From Pseudomonas sp. BGI-2 (GTDB lineage: Bacteria; Pseudomonadota; Gammaproteobacteria; Pseudomonadales; Pseudomonadaceae), in assembly GCF_004310295.1 (NCBI RefSeq), contig NZ_SISB01000002.1, positions 62,001 through 126,000 on the forward strand: 64,000 bases of DNA, given 5' to 3'. This document shows positions 16,639 through 27,030 of the stretch, piece after piece; position 1 is the first letter of the stretch; each line of letters opens with the position of its first letter. The notes under the pieces are model-generated. The model ran no database searches. It was not told the DNA's origin and was given only the letters and a program-made list of their open reading frames with translations. Made by a program: the position numbers and the translations under genes.

Positions 16639-18138
16639 ATGACGCACACTAAAGATGATTTACCCGACGCGCTGTACAGCGCCGCGCACGTGCGAGCCCT
16701 CGATGCGAACCTGATCGCGGCCGGTACGCCGGGCTTCGAATTGATGCAGCGCGCAGCGCGGGCGACCTGGCGTGCGCTGGTCCGTCAGTGGCCGTCGGCG
16801 AATGAATTGAGCGTGGTGGCCGGTCACGGCAATAACGCTGGCGACGGTTATCTGGTGGCGGTGCTGGCCCGGCGTGCCGGTTGGCATGTGCGGGTGCTGG
16901 CGGCCGGTGATCCCCTGCATTTGCGGGGGGATGCGGCACTGGCCCATGCCGAGGCGGTGTCCGAAGGCGTCGCGGTTCAAACCTTCACGATGCAGTCAGA
17001 GTTGCGCGGTATCGTACTGGACGCCCTGCTCGGCACCGGTTTGACGGGGGAGGTACGAGAGCCCTACGCCAGCGTGATCACCGCGATCAATGCCAGTGGC
17101 CTGCCGGTGGCGGCGGTGGATATCCCTTCGGGTTTGTGCGCCGATACGGGGCGCTTGCTCGGCACGGCTGTTCGCGCTGATCTGACAGTGACTTTCATTG
17201 GCTTGAAGGTGGGATTGTTCACGGGCGACGCTGCGGATGTGGTCGGCGAGCTGGTGTTCAACGATCTGCAAGCCAGCGCCGAGTCGTTTAACGGGGTCGC
17301 CGTTGATGTACGTCGCCTGACGGCCGGCAATTTGCCGCGTCTGGCGGGTCGAGCGCCAACCGCCCATAAAGGCAAATTCGGCCATGTATTGCTGATTGGC
17401 GGTGATCGGGGGTTTGGCGGTGCCATTCTGCTGAGTGCTCAAAGTGCCCTGCGCAGTGGTGCGGGCATGGTATCGGTGGCCACGCGCAGTGAACATGTTC
17501 CGGCGGCGTTGGCGAGAATTCCTGAAGCGATGGTGTTGGGGACTTCGTCGGCCAATCAACTGATGGAACTGCTTCAAAAGGTTTCCGTACTGGTGGTCGG
17601 CCCGGGCCTGGGTCAGGCTTCCTGGGGTCGCAGTCTGTTGTCGGCGGCGGCCAATGCGCCGCTGCCACAAGTGTGGGACGCCGATGCGCTGAATTTGCTG
17701 GCTTCAAGGCACGTGAGCTTGCCCAAGGACTGCGTGATCACGCCGCATCCGGGTGAAGCGGCGCGGTTGCTGGGGATAAGCACTGCCGAAGTTCAGGCTG
17801 ACCGTCCGGCCGCCGCTCACGCATTGAGCAAAAAATATACAGCTATTGTGATTCTCAAGGGCGCCGGCAGTCTCATCGCCAGCCCCGATGGGCGCCTCTC
17901 GTTGTGTCATCAGGGCCATCCGGCCATGGCCACCGCCGGTTTGGGTGATGTGTTGGCCGGCCTGATCGGCGCGTTGCTGGCCCAGGGCATGGACGCGTTC
18001 GACGCGGCCTGCCTGGCGGTCTGGCTGCACGCCAATGCTGGCGCGCAAGAAGGTAAATCGGGCCGTGGGCTGGCGGCCAGTGATCTGATCCCAGCCATTC
18101 GTCAGTTGTTGGAGGAGCAAGCACCGTGTCTGAAGTAA
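16639..18138 (+). CDS. nnr: Bifunctional NAD(P)H-hydrate epimerase/dehydratase
   Basis: Repairs damaged (hydrated) NADH and NADPH. The 499-residue fusion has an N-terminal epimerase (YjeF_N) domain to about residue 215, with VVAGHGNNAGDGYLVA, and a C-terminal ADP-dependent dehydratase (ribokinase-like) domain with the ATAGLGDVLAGLIGALLAQG motif. The ATG at 16639 (MTHTKDDLPDALYS) is chosen because the longer frame runs into queG. tsaE overlaps its end by 13 bases. Confidence 0.95.
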   Translation: MTHTKDDLPDALYSAAHVRALDANLIAAGTPGFELMQRAARATWRALVRQWPSANELSVVAGHGNNAGDGYLVAVLARRAGWHVRVLAAGDPLHLRGDAALAHAEAVSEGVAVQTFTMQSELRGIVLDALLGTGLTGEVREPYASVITAINASGLPVAAVDIPSGLCADTGRLLGTAVRADLTVTFIGLKVGLFTGDAADVVGELVFNDLQASAESFNGVAVDVRRLTAGNLPRLAGRAPTAHKGKFGHVLLIGGDRGFGGAILLSAQSALRSGAGMVSVATRSEHVPAALARIPEAMVLGTSSANQLMELLQKVSVLVVGPGLGQASWGRSLLSAAANAPLPQVWDADALNLLASRHVSLPKDCVITPHPGEAARLLGISTAEVQADRPAAAHALSKKYTAIVILKGAGSLIASPDGRLSLCHQGHPAMATAGLGDVLAGLIGALLAQGMDAFDAACLAVWLHANAGAQEGKSGRGLAASDLIPAIRQLLEEQAPCLK

Positions 18139-18596
18139 CCCTGTACCTGGCCGATGAAGAGGCGATGACCGCATTTGGCGCACGTATCGCACAAACCACC
18201 CAAGGGCACGGTCTGATTTTTCTTGAAGGTGATCTGGGAGCGGGGAAAACCACGCTGTCACGGGGCATCATCCGTGGCCTGGGGCATGTCGGGGCGGTAA
18301 AGAGCCCGACGTTTACCCTGGTCGAACCTTACGAGATCGGCGACATTCGGGCTTTCCATTTCGACCTGTATCGACTGGTCGATCCTGAAGAGCTGGAGTA
18401 CCTCGGCATCCGCGACTACTTCGAAGACGACGCGTTATGCCTGATCGAATGGCCCCGCAAGGGTGCAGGCTTTTTGCCAAAGCCCGACCTGACCATTACC
18501 ATTAGCCCGCAAGACAGCGGGCGTTCGCTGAAAATTTTGTTCCAAGGCTCGCGCGGCGAGTCCTGGTGTGCCGCTTTGGCATTGGAAACCAATTAA
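18126..18596 (+). CDS. tsaE: tRNA t6A biosynthesis ATPase TsaE
   Basis: ATPase partner of TsaB/TsaD in making threonylcarbamoyl-adenosine at A37 of ANN-decoding tRNAs. The 156-residue protein has a Walker A motif GDLGAGKTT, a FHFDLYRL strand and the LIEWP motif. It starts at a GTG (18126) inside the end of nnr behind GGAGGAGCAAG, so translation is probably coupled. The stop TAA abuts an ATG at 18597. Confidence 0.95.
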   Translation: MSEVTLYLADEEAMTAFGARIAQTTQGHGLIFLEGDLGAGKTTLSRGIIRGLGHVGAVKSPTFTLVEPYEIGDIRAFHFDLYRLVDPEELEYLGIRDYFEDDALCLIEWPRKGAGFLPKPDLTITISPQDSGRSLKILFQGSRGESWCAALALETN

Positions 18597-18611
18597 ATGA
18601 TGGGGTCAGGT

Positions 18612-20024
18612 ATGCGCTTTCGCGCGATGGTAGCTGCCGTAGGGATGTTGTTTTTGGCGGTGACCGTCGACGCTGTGGCCGAGACTAAGGTCAACAGCGT
18701 TCGCCTGTGGCGGGCGCCGGACAACACACGGCTGGTGTTCGACTTGACCGGGCCGGTGCAACACAGCGTGTTCACCCTGACCTCCCCGGATCGGCTGGTG
18801 ATCGACATCAATGGCGCCACCCTTGGCGCGCCGTTGAACGTCAACAGCGCCAATAGCCCGATCACTGCCATGCGCTCGGCTCAACGCACGCCGACCGATC
18901 TGCGGGTGGTCATCGACCTGAAAAAAGCCGTCACGCCAAAAAGTTTTACCCTGGCGCCAAACGCCCAGTACGGCAATCGGCTGGTGGTCGATTTGTTCGA
19001 TAACGCCGCCGATGCCGCGCCAATACCGGCGCCGACCAACGTCGCGACGGTGGCCCCGGTGCCGGTCACTCCGGTGGAACCAGCGGTGAAACTGCCGCCT
19101 GCGCCTGCGGGTAAGCGCGACATCATCGTGGTCATCGACGCCGGCCACGGCGGCGAAGACCCGGGTGCCTCGGGCTCTCGCGGTCAGCGTGAAAAAGACG
19201 TGGTGCTGGCCATCGCCCGCGAATTGCAGCGCCAGGTCAACGGCATGAAAGGTTTCCGCGCCGAACTTACGCGTACCGGCGACTACTTCATTCCGTTACG
19301 CGGCCGTACTGAAATCGCCCGCAAAAAAGGCGCTGACCTGTTCGTGTCGATCCACGCCGATGCCGCGCCTTCGGCCGCTGCTTTCGGTGCGTCGGTGTTC
19401 GCCTTGTCTGATCGCGGCGCCACTTCGGAGACGGCCCGTTGGCTGGCCGACAGCGAAAACCGTTCCGACTTGATCGGCGGTGCCGGCAACGTCAGCCTCG
19501 ACGACAAGGACCGCATGCTCGCGGGCGTGCTCCTCGATTTGTCGATGACCGCCTCCCTGACGTCCAGCCTGAACGTCGGCCAAAAAGTCTTGAGCAACAT
19601 CGGTCGCGTCACGCCGCTGCACAAACAGCGCGTGGAGCAGGCCGGGTTCATGGTGCTGAAGTCGCCGGACATTCCATCAATCCTGGTGGAAACCGGGTTC
19701 ATCTCCAACGCCAACGAAGCGTCCAAGCTGGCCGCAGCAAACCACCAGCAGGCGCTGGCGCGTTCGATCAGCAGCGGCGTGCGCCAGTTCTTCCAGCAGA
19801 ACCCTCCGCCAGGCACCTACATCGCCTGGTTGCGTGATTCCGGCAAAATCGCCCAGGGCCCACGCGACCACCGGGTAAACCCGGGTGAAACGCTGGCGAT
19901 GATTGCCGTGCGATATCAAGTGTCTCCGGCCACCTTGCGCAGCGCCAATAACCTGAAAAGCGACGAGCTGAAAATCGGTCAGACCCTGACCATTCCCGGC
20001 ACCGAACTGGCGTCCAAAGAATGA
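18612..20024 (+). CDS. amiB: N-acetylmuramoyl-L-alanine amidase AmiB
   Basis: Periplasmic zinc amidase that splits septal peptidoglycan. A signal peptide ([19 protein letters not shown]) is followed by an AMIN domain (about 25-135, with [10 protein letters not shown]), a Pro-rich linker, an Amidase_3 domain with [12 protein letters not shown] and LVETGFISN, and a C-terminal LysM repeat ([15 protein letters not shown]). I favour the ATG at 18612 because GGGG lies 6 bases upstream and it gives a clean signal peptide; ATGs at 18597 and 18600 are in frame and possible. The gene ends with ATGA shared with mutL. Confidence 0.93.
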   Translation: MRFRAMVAAVGMLFLAVTVDAVAETKVNSVRLWRAPDNTRLVFDLTGPVQHSVFTLTSPDRLVIDINGATLGAPLNVNSANSPITAMRSAQRTPTDLRVVIDLKKAVTPKSFTLAPNAQYGNRLVVDLFDNAADAAPIPAPTNVATVAPVPVTPVEPAVKLPPAPAGKRDIIVVIDAGHGGEDPGASGSRGQREKDVVLAIARELQRQVNGMKGFRAELTRTGDYFIPLRGRTEIARKKGADLFVSIHADAAPSAAAFGASVFALSDRGATSETARWLADSENRSDLIGGAGNVSLDDKDRMLAGVLLDLSMTASLTSSLNVGQKVLSNIGRVTPLHKQRVEQAGFMVLKSPDIPSILVETGFISNANEASKLAAANHQQALARSISSGVRQFFQQNPPPGTYIAWLRDSGKIAQGPRDHRVNPGETLAMIAVRYQVSPATLRSANNLKSDELKIGQTLTIPGTELASKE

Positions 20025-21937
20025 ACCAGGTGTTGACCAATGCGGCTCGCATCGAGCTGCTCAGCCCGCGACTGGCGAACCAGATTGCCGCCGGTGAGGT
20101 GGTCGAACGCCCGGCTTCGGTGATCAAGGAGTTGCTGGAAAACAGCCTCGATTCCGGCGCCAGGCGTATCGATGTCGATGTGGAACAGGGCGGCGTCAAG
20201 CTGCTGCGGGTGCGCGATGACGGCAGCGGCATTTCTGCCGATGACCTGCCGCTGGCCCTGGCGCGACACGCTACCAGCAAGATCCGCAACCTCGAAGACC
20301 TCGAACAGGTCATGAGCCTCGGGTTTCGCGGTGAAGCCCTTGCCTCGATCAGCTCCGTGGCGCGCCTGACCCTGACATCCCGCACCAAGGATGCCGATCA
20401 GGCCTGGCAGGTCGAGACCGAAGGCCGGGACATGGCGCCTCGGGTTCAACCCGCAGCCCATCCGGTGGGCACTTCGGTTGAAGTGCGCGACCTGTTCTTC
20501 AACACCCCGGCACGGCGCAAATTCCTCAAGACCGAAAAAACCGAATTCGATCACCTGCAAGAAGTGATCAAGCGTCTGGCGTTGGCGCGTTTCGACGTGG
20601 CGTTCCATTTGCGTCACAACGGCAAAACCATTCTCAGCCTGCACGAAGCCCATGACGATGCGGCCCGCGCGCGGCGAGTGGCGGCCATCTGCGGTTCGGG
20701 TTTCCTCGAGCAGGCGCTGCCGATCGAAATCGAGCGCAACGGCCTGCACTTGTGGGGTTGGGTCGGGTTGCCGACCTTCAACCGTAGCCAGGCGGATTTG
20801 CAGTATTTCTTTGTGAACGGCCGTGCCGTGCGCGACAAACTGGTGGCTCACGCGGTGCGCCAGGCGTATCGCGACGTGCTGTTCAACGGTCGGCACCCGA
20901 CGTTCGTGCTGTTTTTCGAAGTCGATCCGGCCGGTGTCGACGTCAACGTGCACCCGACCAAGCACGAAGTGCGCTTCCGTGACGGGCGCATGGTTCACGA
21001 TTTCCTCTACGGCACCTTGCACCGGGCCTTGGGCGATGTTCGACCGGATGATCATTTGGCGGCGCCGGTGGCGACGGCGATTGTTCGCCCGTCCGGTATC
21101 GATGCCGGCGAGTTCGGTCCGCAGGGCGAAATGCGCCTGGCGGCCAATGCGTTGCTGGAGCAGCCGCAGGCCCAACCTTCGTTCAACACCGCGGCGGGCT
21201 CGGGCTCGGGCGCAGGCGCTGGTTATCAGTATCAGTACACGCCGCGTCCTCAGTCCGGCGTGCCTGCGGCTGAGGCTCAGGCTGCGTACAAGGAGTTTTT
21301 TGCGCCGCTGCCAGAAGCTAACGCTGCTGCACTTCCAGCCGGGCAGGACGATATTCCACCGCTGGGTTACGCTTTGGCGCAACTCAAAGGCATCTACATT
21401 CTTTCGGAAAACGCCCAGGGCCTGGTGCTGGTCGACATGCACGCCGCCCACGAGCGGATCATGTACGAACGCTTGAAGATCGCCATGGCCAGCGAAGGCC
21501 TGAGCGGCCAGCCGCTGTTGGTGCCGGAATCGTTGGCGGTGAGCGAGCGCGAAGGCGATTGCGCCGAAGAGAACGTCGCATGGTTCCAGCGCCTGGGCTT
21601 TGAATTACAGCGTCTGGGCCCGGAAACGCTGGCGATTCGGCAAATTCCGGCCTTGCTCAAGCAGGCAGAAGCCAACCGCTTGGTCAGTGATGTTCTGGCC
21701 GATCTGATGGAATATGGCACCAGCGACCGCATTCAGGCACACCTGAACGAATTGCTCGGCACCATGGCCTGTCACGGTGCGATTCGGGCGAATCGGCGTC
21801 TGGCGCTGCCGGAAATGAACGGTCTGCTGCGGGACATGGAAAACACCGAGCGCAGCGGTCAATGCAACCATGGCCGACCGACCTGGACCCAGCTGGGCCT
21901 GGACGATCTGGACAAACTGTTCTTGCGCGGTCGCTGA
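20021..21937 (+). CDS. mutL: DNA mismatch repair protein MutL
   Basis: Couples MutS mismatch recognition to downstream nicking and excision. The 638-residue protein has an N-terminal GHKL ATPase with [34 protein letters not shown] and GFRGEAL, a linker rich in Ala and Gly near 385-420, and a C-terminal dimerisation domain. The linker is slightly repetitive. The C-terminal domain shows [12 protein letters not shown] and CNHGRPTW. Whether the DQHA-type nuclease metal site is complete was not judged. Start overlaps amiB (ATGA) and its TGA shares a base with miaA. Confidence 0.96.
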   Translation: MNQVLTNAARIELLSPRLANQIAAGEVVERPASVIKELLENSLDSGARRIDVDVEQGGVKLLRVRDDGSGISADDLPLALARHATSKIRNLEDLEQVMSLGFRGEALASISSVARLTLTSRTKDADQAWQVETEGRDMAPRVQPAAHPVGTSVEVRDLFFNTPARRKFLKTEKTEFDHLQEVIKRLALARFDVAFHLRHNGKTILSLHEAHDDAARARRVAAICGSGFLEQALPIEIERNGLHLWGWVGLPTFNRSQADLQYFFVNGRAVRDKLVAHAVRQAYRDVLFNGRHPTFVLFFEVDPAGVDVNVHPTKHEVRFRDGRMVHDFLYGTLHRALGDVRPDDHLAAPVATAIVRPSGIDAGEFGPQGEMRLAANALLEQPQAQPSFNTAAGSGSGAGAGYQYQYTPRPQSGVPAAEAQAAYKEFFAPLPEANAAALPAGQDDIPPLGYALAQLKGIYILSENAQGLVLVDMHAAHERIMYERLKIAMASEGLSGQPLLVPESLAVSEREGDCAEENVAWFQRLGFELQRLGPETLAIRQIPALLKQAEANRLVSDVLADLMEYGTSDRIQAHLNELLGTMACHGAIRANRRLALPEMNGLLRDMENTERSGQCNHGRPTWTQLGLDDLDKLFLRGR

Positions 21938-22908
21938 TGAGCCAGCTCCCTCCTGCGATTTTCCTGATGGGCCCGACTGCAGCGGGCAAGACCGACTTGG
22001 CCATCGAGCTGACCAAGGTCCTGCCTTGCGAGCTGATCAGCGTTGATTCGGCGCTGGTCTATCGTGGCATGGACATCGGCACCGCCAAACCCTCGAAAGA
22101 GATTCTGGCCGAGTTTCCGCACCGCTTGATCGATATTCTCGACCCGGCCGAGAGCTATTCGGCCGCCGATTTCCGTCGCGATGCGCTGGAAGCCATGGCC
22201 GAGATCACTTCGCGAGGCAAAATTCCGCTGCTTGTAGGCGGCACGATGCTCTACTACAAGGCTTTGGTCGAAGGGCTGGCAGAAATGCCGGCGGCCGATC
22301 CCGAGGTTCGCGCGCAGATTGAAGAAGAGGCTGCACGCCTTGGTTGGCAAGCCCTGCACGAACAGTTGGCGGTCATCGATCCGGTTTCTGCGGCGCGGAT
22401 TCATCCGAACGATCCGCAACGACTCAGTCGAGCGCTGGAAGTTTATCGCGTCAGCGGTCAGAGCATGACCGAGCTGCGACTGAGACAAAGTGCGCAAAGT
22501 ACTGAAGCAGCCGCTTCGGGACGGCAACAATTGCCCTATACTGTCGCGAACTTGGCCATTGCTCCGGCAAATCGCCAGGTACTGCACGAGCGAATTAAAC
22601 AAAGATTCACAGTTATGTTGGAACAGGGATTCATTGACGAGGTCGTAGCCCTGCGTAGACGGAGTGACCTGCATTCAGGGTTGCCGTCTATACGTGCGGT
22701 AGGCTACCGACAAGTCTGGGACTACCTGGGTGGCAAGCTGACACAAGCCGAGATGCAGGAGCGTGGAATCATTGCCACGCGCCAATTGGCAAAGCGTCAG
22801 TTCACCTGGCTGCGCAGTTGGGCTGATTTACACTGGCTGGACAGCCTGGATTGCGACAATCTGCCGCGCGCCTTGAAATACCTGGGGACCATCTCCATAT
22901 TGAGCTGA
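21937..22908 (+). CDS. miaA: tRNA dimethylallyltransferase MiaA
   Basis: Adds a dimethylallyl group to A37 of UNN-decoding tRNAs. The 323-residue protein has the P-loop [29 protein letters not shown], a [13 protein letters not shown] motif and RIHPNDPQR. The ATG at 21937 shares one base with the mutL stop (TGATG), giving likely translational coupling. hfq follows after 94 bases, as in most gammaproteobacteria. Confidence 0.97.
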   Translation: MSQLPPAIFLMGPTAAGKTDLAIELTKVLPCELISVDSALVYRGMDIGTAKPSKEILAEFPHRLIDILDPAESYSAADFRRDALEAMAEITSRGKIPLLVGGTMLYYKALVEGLAEMPAADPEVRAQIEEEAARLGWQALHEQLAVIDPVSAARIHPNDPQRLSRALEVYRVSGQSMTELRLRQSAQSTEAAASGRQQLPYTVANLAIAPANRQVLHERIKQRFTVMLEQGFIDEVVALRRRSDLHSGLPSIRAVGYRQVWDYLGGKLTQAEMQERGIIATRQLAKRQFTWLRSWADLHWLDSLDCDNLPRALKYLGTISILS

Positions 22909-23002
22909 GTCCTTGCAATTGCCGTCTATCCTTGGGGGTGTGACGGCCACAAGCCATCTGTTTACCTATTTTTTATATTGAATCCTTAAAGGAGTGCGGC
23001 AC

Positions 23003-23263
23003 ATGTCAAAAGGGCATTCGCTACAAGACCCTTACTTGAATACTTTACGTAAAGAGAAAGTTGGGGTGTCCATCTACCTGGTCAACGGGATCAAACTGCA
23101 AGGTACGATCGAGTCTTTCGACCAGTTCGTTATCCTGCTGAAGAACACCGTCAGCCAGATGGTTTACAAACACGCTATCTCTACAGTGGTGCCGGTGCGT
23201 CCAATTCGTCTGCCTAGCGCAACCGAATCCGAAGCAGGTGACGCTGAGCCAGGTAACGCCTGA
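23003..23263 (+). CDS. hfq: RNA chaperone Hfq
   Basis: Hexameric Sm-like protein that pairs sRNAs with mRNAs and, in Pseudomonas, with Crc represses catabolic mRNAs. The 86-residue protein has Sm1 ([25 protein letters not shown]) split by the usual turn, and Sm2 ([12 protein letters not shown]). It has a short acidic C-terminus, as in pseudomonads. The ATG at 23003 has AAGGAG upstream at 22989-22994. Confidence 0.98.
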   Translation: MSKGHSLQDPYLNTLRKEKVGVSIYLVNGIKLQGTIESFDQFVILLKNTVSQMVYKHAISTVVPVRPIRLPSATESEAGDAEPGNA

Positions 23264-23275
23264 TAGGAGTCTCCT

Positions 23276-24577
23276 TTGTTCTTTGAGCGCCACGGTGGTG
23301 GTGAGCGAGTAATCCTCGTTCACTTGGATGGACAGGACCCTGAGGCGCGCGAAGATCCGCAGGAGTTTCAGGAGTTGGCTAATTCGGCCGGCGCCGAGAC
23401 CGTTGCGTTTTTTAACGTGCCGCGTCATCGGCCAACCGCCAAATTCCTGATTGGCAGCGGCAAGGTCGAGGAACTGCGCGACCTGGTCCATGCCGAAAAG
23501 GCCGATCTGGTGATCTTCAATCACATCCTCACGCCCAGTCAGGAACGTAACCTCGAACGTGTTTTCGAGTGTCGCGTGATCGACCGCACCGGTCTGATTC
23601 TCGATATTTTCGCCCAACGTGCCCGTACCCATGAAGGCAAGCTCCAGGTCGAACTGGCCCAGCTTGACCACATGAGCACCCGGCTGGTTCGTGGCTGGAC
23701 TCACCTTGAGCGTCAAGGTGGCGGTATCGGCATGCGTGGCCCGGGTGAAACCCAACTGGAAACCGACCGCCGTTTGCTGCGGGTTCGCCTGCGACAGATC
23801 AAGGGCCGGTTGGAAAAAGTGCGCAGCCAGCGCGAACAGTCGCGACGTGGCCGTTCGCGTGCGGATATCCCTACCGTGTCTTTGGTGGGGTATACCAACG
23901 CCGGTAAATCCACGCTCTTCAATAACGTGACGAAATCAGACGTGTACGCCGCTGACCAGTTGTTTGCCACGCTGGACCCGACCTTGCGCCGTCTGGAACT
24001 GGACGACCTGGGGCCGATTGTCCTGGCTGACACTGTGGGTTTCATACGCCACTTGCCCCACAAGCTGGTCGAGGCATTTCGGTCTACGCTCGAAGAGTCG
24101 AGCAACTCCGACCTGCTGTTGCACGTGATTGACGCGGCCGAACCGGATCGCATGTTGCAGATCGAGCAGGTAATGGTGGTGCTGGGCGAGATCGGTGCCC
24201 AGGACTTGCCGATCCTCGAGGTCTATAACAAACTCGATTTGCTTGAAGGCGTGGAGCCACAAATTCAGCGCGATGAAAACGGCAAGCCTCAGCGGGTCTG
24301 GTTGTCGGCGCGTGATGGCAGCGGTCTGGAATTGCTTGAGCAAGTCATTGCCGAGTTGCTGGGCGGTGATTTGTTTATCGGTACCTTGCGCTTGCCTCAG
24401 CGTTTTGCGCGACTGCGTGCACAGTTTTTCGAACTGGGCGTGGTACAGAAAGAAGAACACGACGAAGAAGGTGTCAGCTTGCTGGCCGTTAGATTGCCGC
24501 GCTCGGAGCTCAATCGACTGGTCAGCCGTGAAGGCGTTGTGCCGACGGAGTTTATCGAGCAACACACTTTGCAATAA
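23276..24577 (+). CDS. hflX: Ribosome-associated GTPase HflX
   Basis: Ribosome-splitting GTPase active in stress. The 433-residue protein has the HflX N-terminal domain with RTGLILDIFAQRARTHEGKL and the glycine-rich GGGIGMRGPGETQLETDRR, then a GTPase with VGYTNAGKSTLFN, a DTVGF motif and NKLDL. The start is a TTG at 23276 with TAGGAG about 7 bases upstream. It sits between hfq and hflKC as in the classical locus. Confidence 0.95.
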   Translation: MFFERHGGGERVILVHLDGQDPEAREDPQEFQELANSAGAETVAFFNVPRHRPTAKFLIGSGKVEELRDLVHAEKADLVIFNHILTPSQERNLERVFECRVIDRTGLILDIFAQRARTHEGKLQVELAQLDHMSTRLVRGWTHLERQGGGIGMRGPGETQLETDRRLLRVRLRQIKGRLEKVRSQREQSRRGRSRADIPTVSLVGYTNAGKSTLFNNVTKSDVYAADQLFATLDPTLRRLELDDLGPIVLADTVGFIRHLPHKLVEAFRSTLEESSNSDLLLHVIDAAEPDRMLQIEQVMVVLGEIGAQDLPILEVYNKLDLLEGVEPQIQRDENGKPQRVWLSARDGSGLELLEQVIAELLGGDLFIGTLRLPQRFARLRAQFFELGVVQKEEHDEEGVSLLAVRLPRSELNRLVSREGVVPTEFIEQHTLQ

Positions 24578-24673
24578 AAGCCTGAGAAAGCGGTTGTGCC
24601 GCGGTGACAGGCATTCTGTAGCATTGGTCGGCGCGCCGTGGGTGCGTCTTTGCTTTATCAGATGGAGAGCGCT

Positions 24674-25846
24674 ATGGCTTGGAATGAGCCGGGTGGCAAC
24701 TCGAATAATCAGGATCCTTGGGGTGGCAAGCGCCGCAATAACGGCGACCGCAAGGGACCACCGGATCTCGACGAGGCCTTCCGAAAGCTGCAGGAAAGCC
24801 TGAACGGGTTGTTCGGTGGTGGTAAGAAACGTGGTGATGACGGCGGTGGTTCGGGCAAGAGTGGCGGCTTCGGCGGCATTCTTGGCATCGGCCTTGTCGT
24901 GCTGGCCGCTGTTTGGCTGTACAGCGCGGTCTACGTAGTCGACGAGCAGGAGCAAGCCGTTGTGCTGCGCTTCGGCAAGTACTACGAAACCGTCGGCCCG
25001 GGCCTGAACATCTATTTTCCGCCGCTTGATCGCAAGTACCTGGAAAACGTCACGCGTGAGCGTGCCTATACCAAGCAGGGTCAAATGCTGACTGAAGACG
25101 AGAACATCGTCGAAGTGCCGCTGACCGTGCAGTACAAGATCAGCAACCTGCAGGACTTCGTGCTGAGCGTCGACCAGCCGGAAATCAGCCTGCAGCACGC
25201 GACCGAAAGTGCCTTGCGCCATGTGGTGGGTTCCACCGCGATGGATCAGGTGCTGACCGAAGGTCGTGAATTGATGGCCAGCGAAATCAAGGAGCGTCTG
25301 CAACGCTTCATGGATACCTATCGCACCGGTATCACCGTCACTCAGGTCAACGTACAGAGCGCAGCGGCACCGCGTGAAGTACAGGAAGCCTTCGATGATG
25401 TGATCCGCGCCCGTGAAGACGAGCAGCGTTCGCGCAACCAGGCTGAAACCTATGCCAACGGCGTCGTGCCGGAAGCCCGTGGTCAGGCCCAGCGCATCAT
25501 TGAAGATGCCAATGGTTACCGTGACGAAACCGTCTCGCGCGCCAAGGGTGAGGCTGATCGCTTCACCAAGCTGGTCGCCGAGTACCGCAAGGCACCTGAA
25601 GTCACCCGCGAGCGTCTGTACCTGGACACCATGCAGGAAGTCTTCAGCAACACCAGCAAGGTTCTCGTGACCGGCAACAAGAATGGCCAGAGCAATCTGC
25701 TGTACTTGCCGCTGGACAAAATGGTCGAGAGTGGCCGTAGCACCGGCACTTCTGTGACCGGCGCGGCAGCCACCAGCAATGAAGCGAGCGCGCGTGCGGC
25801 AGCTGATCTGCAGCAACAGCCAGCACGTACCAGGGAGAGTCGCTGA
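24674..25846 (+). CDS. hflK: FtsH protease regulator HflK
   Basis: Band-7/SPFH membrane protein that forms a cage with HflC around FtsH. The 390-residue protein has a Gly- and Asn-rich N-terminal cytoplasmic region, one membrane helix (GGILGIGLVVLAAVWLYSAV, about 77-96), and a periplasmic SPFH domain with DEQEQAVVLRFGKYYETVGPG. A Gln/Ala-rich C-terminus follows. The ATG at 24674 has GGAGAG 5 bases upstream; an in-frame ATG at 24662 is less likely. hflC overlaps by one base. Confidence 0.95.
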   Translation: MAWNEPGGNSNNQDPWGGKRRNNGDRKGPPDLDEAFRKLQESLNGLFGGGKKRGDDGGGSGKSGGFGGILGIGLVVLAAVWLYSAVYVVDEQEQAVVLRFGKYYETVGPGLNIYFPPLDRKYLENVTRERAYTKQGQMLTEDENIVEVPLTVQYKISNLQDFVLSVDQPEISLQHATESALRHVVGSTAMDQVLTEGRELMASEIKERLQRFMDTYRTGITVTQVNVQSAAAPREVQEAFDDVIRAREDEQRSRNQAETYANGVVPEARGQAQRIIEDANGYRDETVSRAKGEADRFTKLVAEYRKAPEVTRERLYLDTMQEVFSNTSKVLVTGNKNGQSNLLYLPLDKMVESGRSTGTSVTGAAATSNEASARAAADLQQQPARTRESR

Positions 25847-26715
25847 TGAGCAATAAATCGCTGATCGCCCTTATTGTCGGCGTCGTCGTGGCCATCGCTG
25901 CCTGGAACTGCTTCTACATCGTGGCTCAGACCGAGCGTGCGGTGCTGCTGCAGTTCGGTCGCGTGGTTCAGGCTGATGTCCAGCCAGGCCTGCATGTGAA
26001 AGTGCCTTACGTTAACCAGGTGCGTAAATTCGACGCACGCCTGATGACGCTGGATGCACCGACACAACGCTTCCTGACGCTGGAAAAGAAAGCCGTGATG
26101 GTCGATGCCTACGCCAAGTGGCGCGTGAAGGACGCTGAGCGTTACTACACCGCGACTTCCGGCCTCAAGCAGATAGCCGACGAGCGTCTTTCCCGTCGTC
26201 TGGAATCGGGCCTGCGTGACCAGTTCGGTAAGCGCACGCTGCACGAAGTGGTGTCCGGTGAGCGCGATGCGCTGATGACCGATATCACCGCTTCGCTGAA
26301 CAAGATGGCGGAAAAAGAGCTGGGCATCGAAGTGGTCGATGTTCGGGTCAAGGCCATCGATCTGCCGAAAGAAGTGAACCGCAGTGTGTTCGAGCGTATG
26401 AGCTCCGAACGTGAGCGTGAAGCTCGCGAGCACCGCGCCAAGGGTAACGAGCTGGCAGAAGGCATCCGTGCCGACGCCGATCGTCAACGCCGCGTGCTGC
26501 TGGCTGAAGCCTATCGTGAATCTGAAGAGGTTCGCGGTGACGGTGATGCTCAGGCCGCTGCGATCTACTCCAAGGCCTACGGCCAGGATCAGGAGTTCTA
26601 CGGTTTCTACCGTAGCCTGCGCGCCTACCGTGAAAGCTTCGCGAACAAATCCGACGTCATGGTCCTGGACCCAAGCAGTGACTTCTTCCGTTACCTGGAA
26701 AAAGCCAAGCCTTGA
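25846..26715 (+). CDS. hflC: FtsH protease regulator HflC
   Basis: SPFH partner of HflK. The 289-residue protein has an N-terminal membrane helix (LIALIVGVVVAIAAWNCFYIV) and the SPFH domain with QTERAVLLQFGRV, then a long helical C-terminus (SERERE and EGIRADADRQRRV). The start ATG shares its A with the hflK stop (TGATG). In P. aeruginosa a small DUF2065 gene follows hflC; none is present here. Confidence 0.96.
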   Translation: MSNKSLIALIVGVVVAIAAWNCFYIVAQTERAVLLQFGRVVQADVQPGLHVKVPYVNQVRKFDARLMTLDAPTQRFLTLEKKAVMVDAYAKWRVKDAERYYTATSGLKQIADERLSRRLESGLRDQFGKRTLHEVVSGERDALMTDITASLNKMAEKELGIEVVDVRVKAIDLPKEVNRSVFERMSSEREREAREHRAKGNELAEGIRADADRQRRVLLAEAYRESEEVRGDGDAQAAAIYSKAYGQDQEFYGFYRSLRAYRESFANKSDVMVLDPSSDFFRYLEKAKP

Positions 26716-26731
26716 TACGACGTTGACCTGA

Positions 26732-26772
26732 ATCATCCCCCGCCTGGCGGCTAAAGCCTCGGGCGGGGTGAT
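26732..26772 (+). terminator. First hairpin after hflC
   Basis: GC-rich stem with arms around CCCCGCC and GGGCGGGG, followed by a weak CCTTTGGG tail. It could attenuate read-through before the stronger terminator downstream. Confidence 0.5.
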
Positions 26773-26801
26773 CCTTTGGGAAAACGTGTGTATGATGCGG
26801 C

Positions 26802-26825
26802 AGCCGGGAAATTCCCGGCTTTTTT
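26802..26825 (+). terminator. Rho-independent terminator after hflKC
   Basis: A perfect stem AGCCGGGAA/TTCCCGGCT with a one-base loop centre, followed by five further T residues. Confidence 0.85.
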
Positions 26826-27030
26826 GCGTCTGCACGTTTGATTGCGGTTTTTAAGCGGGCGCCCGAGTTGAATGACTCGACAGGTTTTTCGAGGAAAGTG
26901 GTTGGCGAAGCCGGTTTCAGGCTTTTCGCCACGTTGTTTATGCGCGTGGTTTGCACATGAGCCGATCATTTTCTGCTTCACTCAAGGCTCGCCCAACGGC
27001 TGGCCGCCCGGATCATAGGGGAATGGCGTA

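Larger units (their letters stand above)
26716..27030. other. Intergenic region hflC-hisZ without a gene
   Basis: 315 bases. It holds two hairpins (26732-26772 and 26802-26825) and the hisZ leader. I see no small reading frame that would encode the DUF2065 protein usual at this place. Confidence 0.6.

Noticed and set aside
19979..21451. Minus-strand frame antisense to mutL
   Set aside because: Shadow frame, no motif, mutL is unambiguous.
23936..25816. Minus-strand frame antisense to hflX/hflK
   Set aside because: Shadow frame with no recognisable domain.
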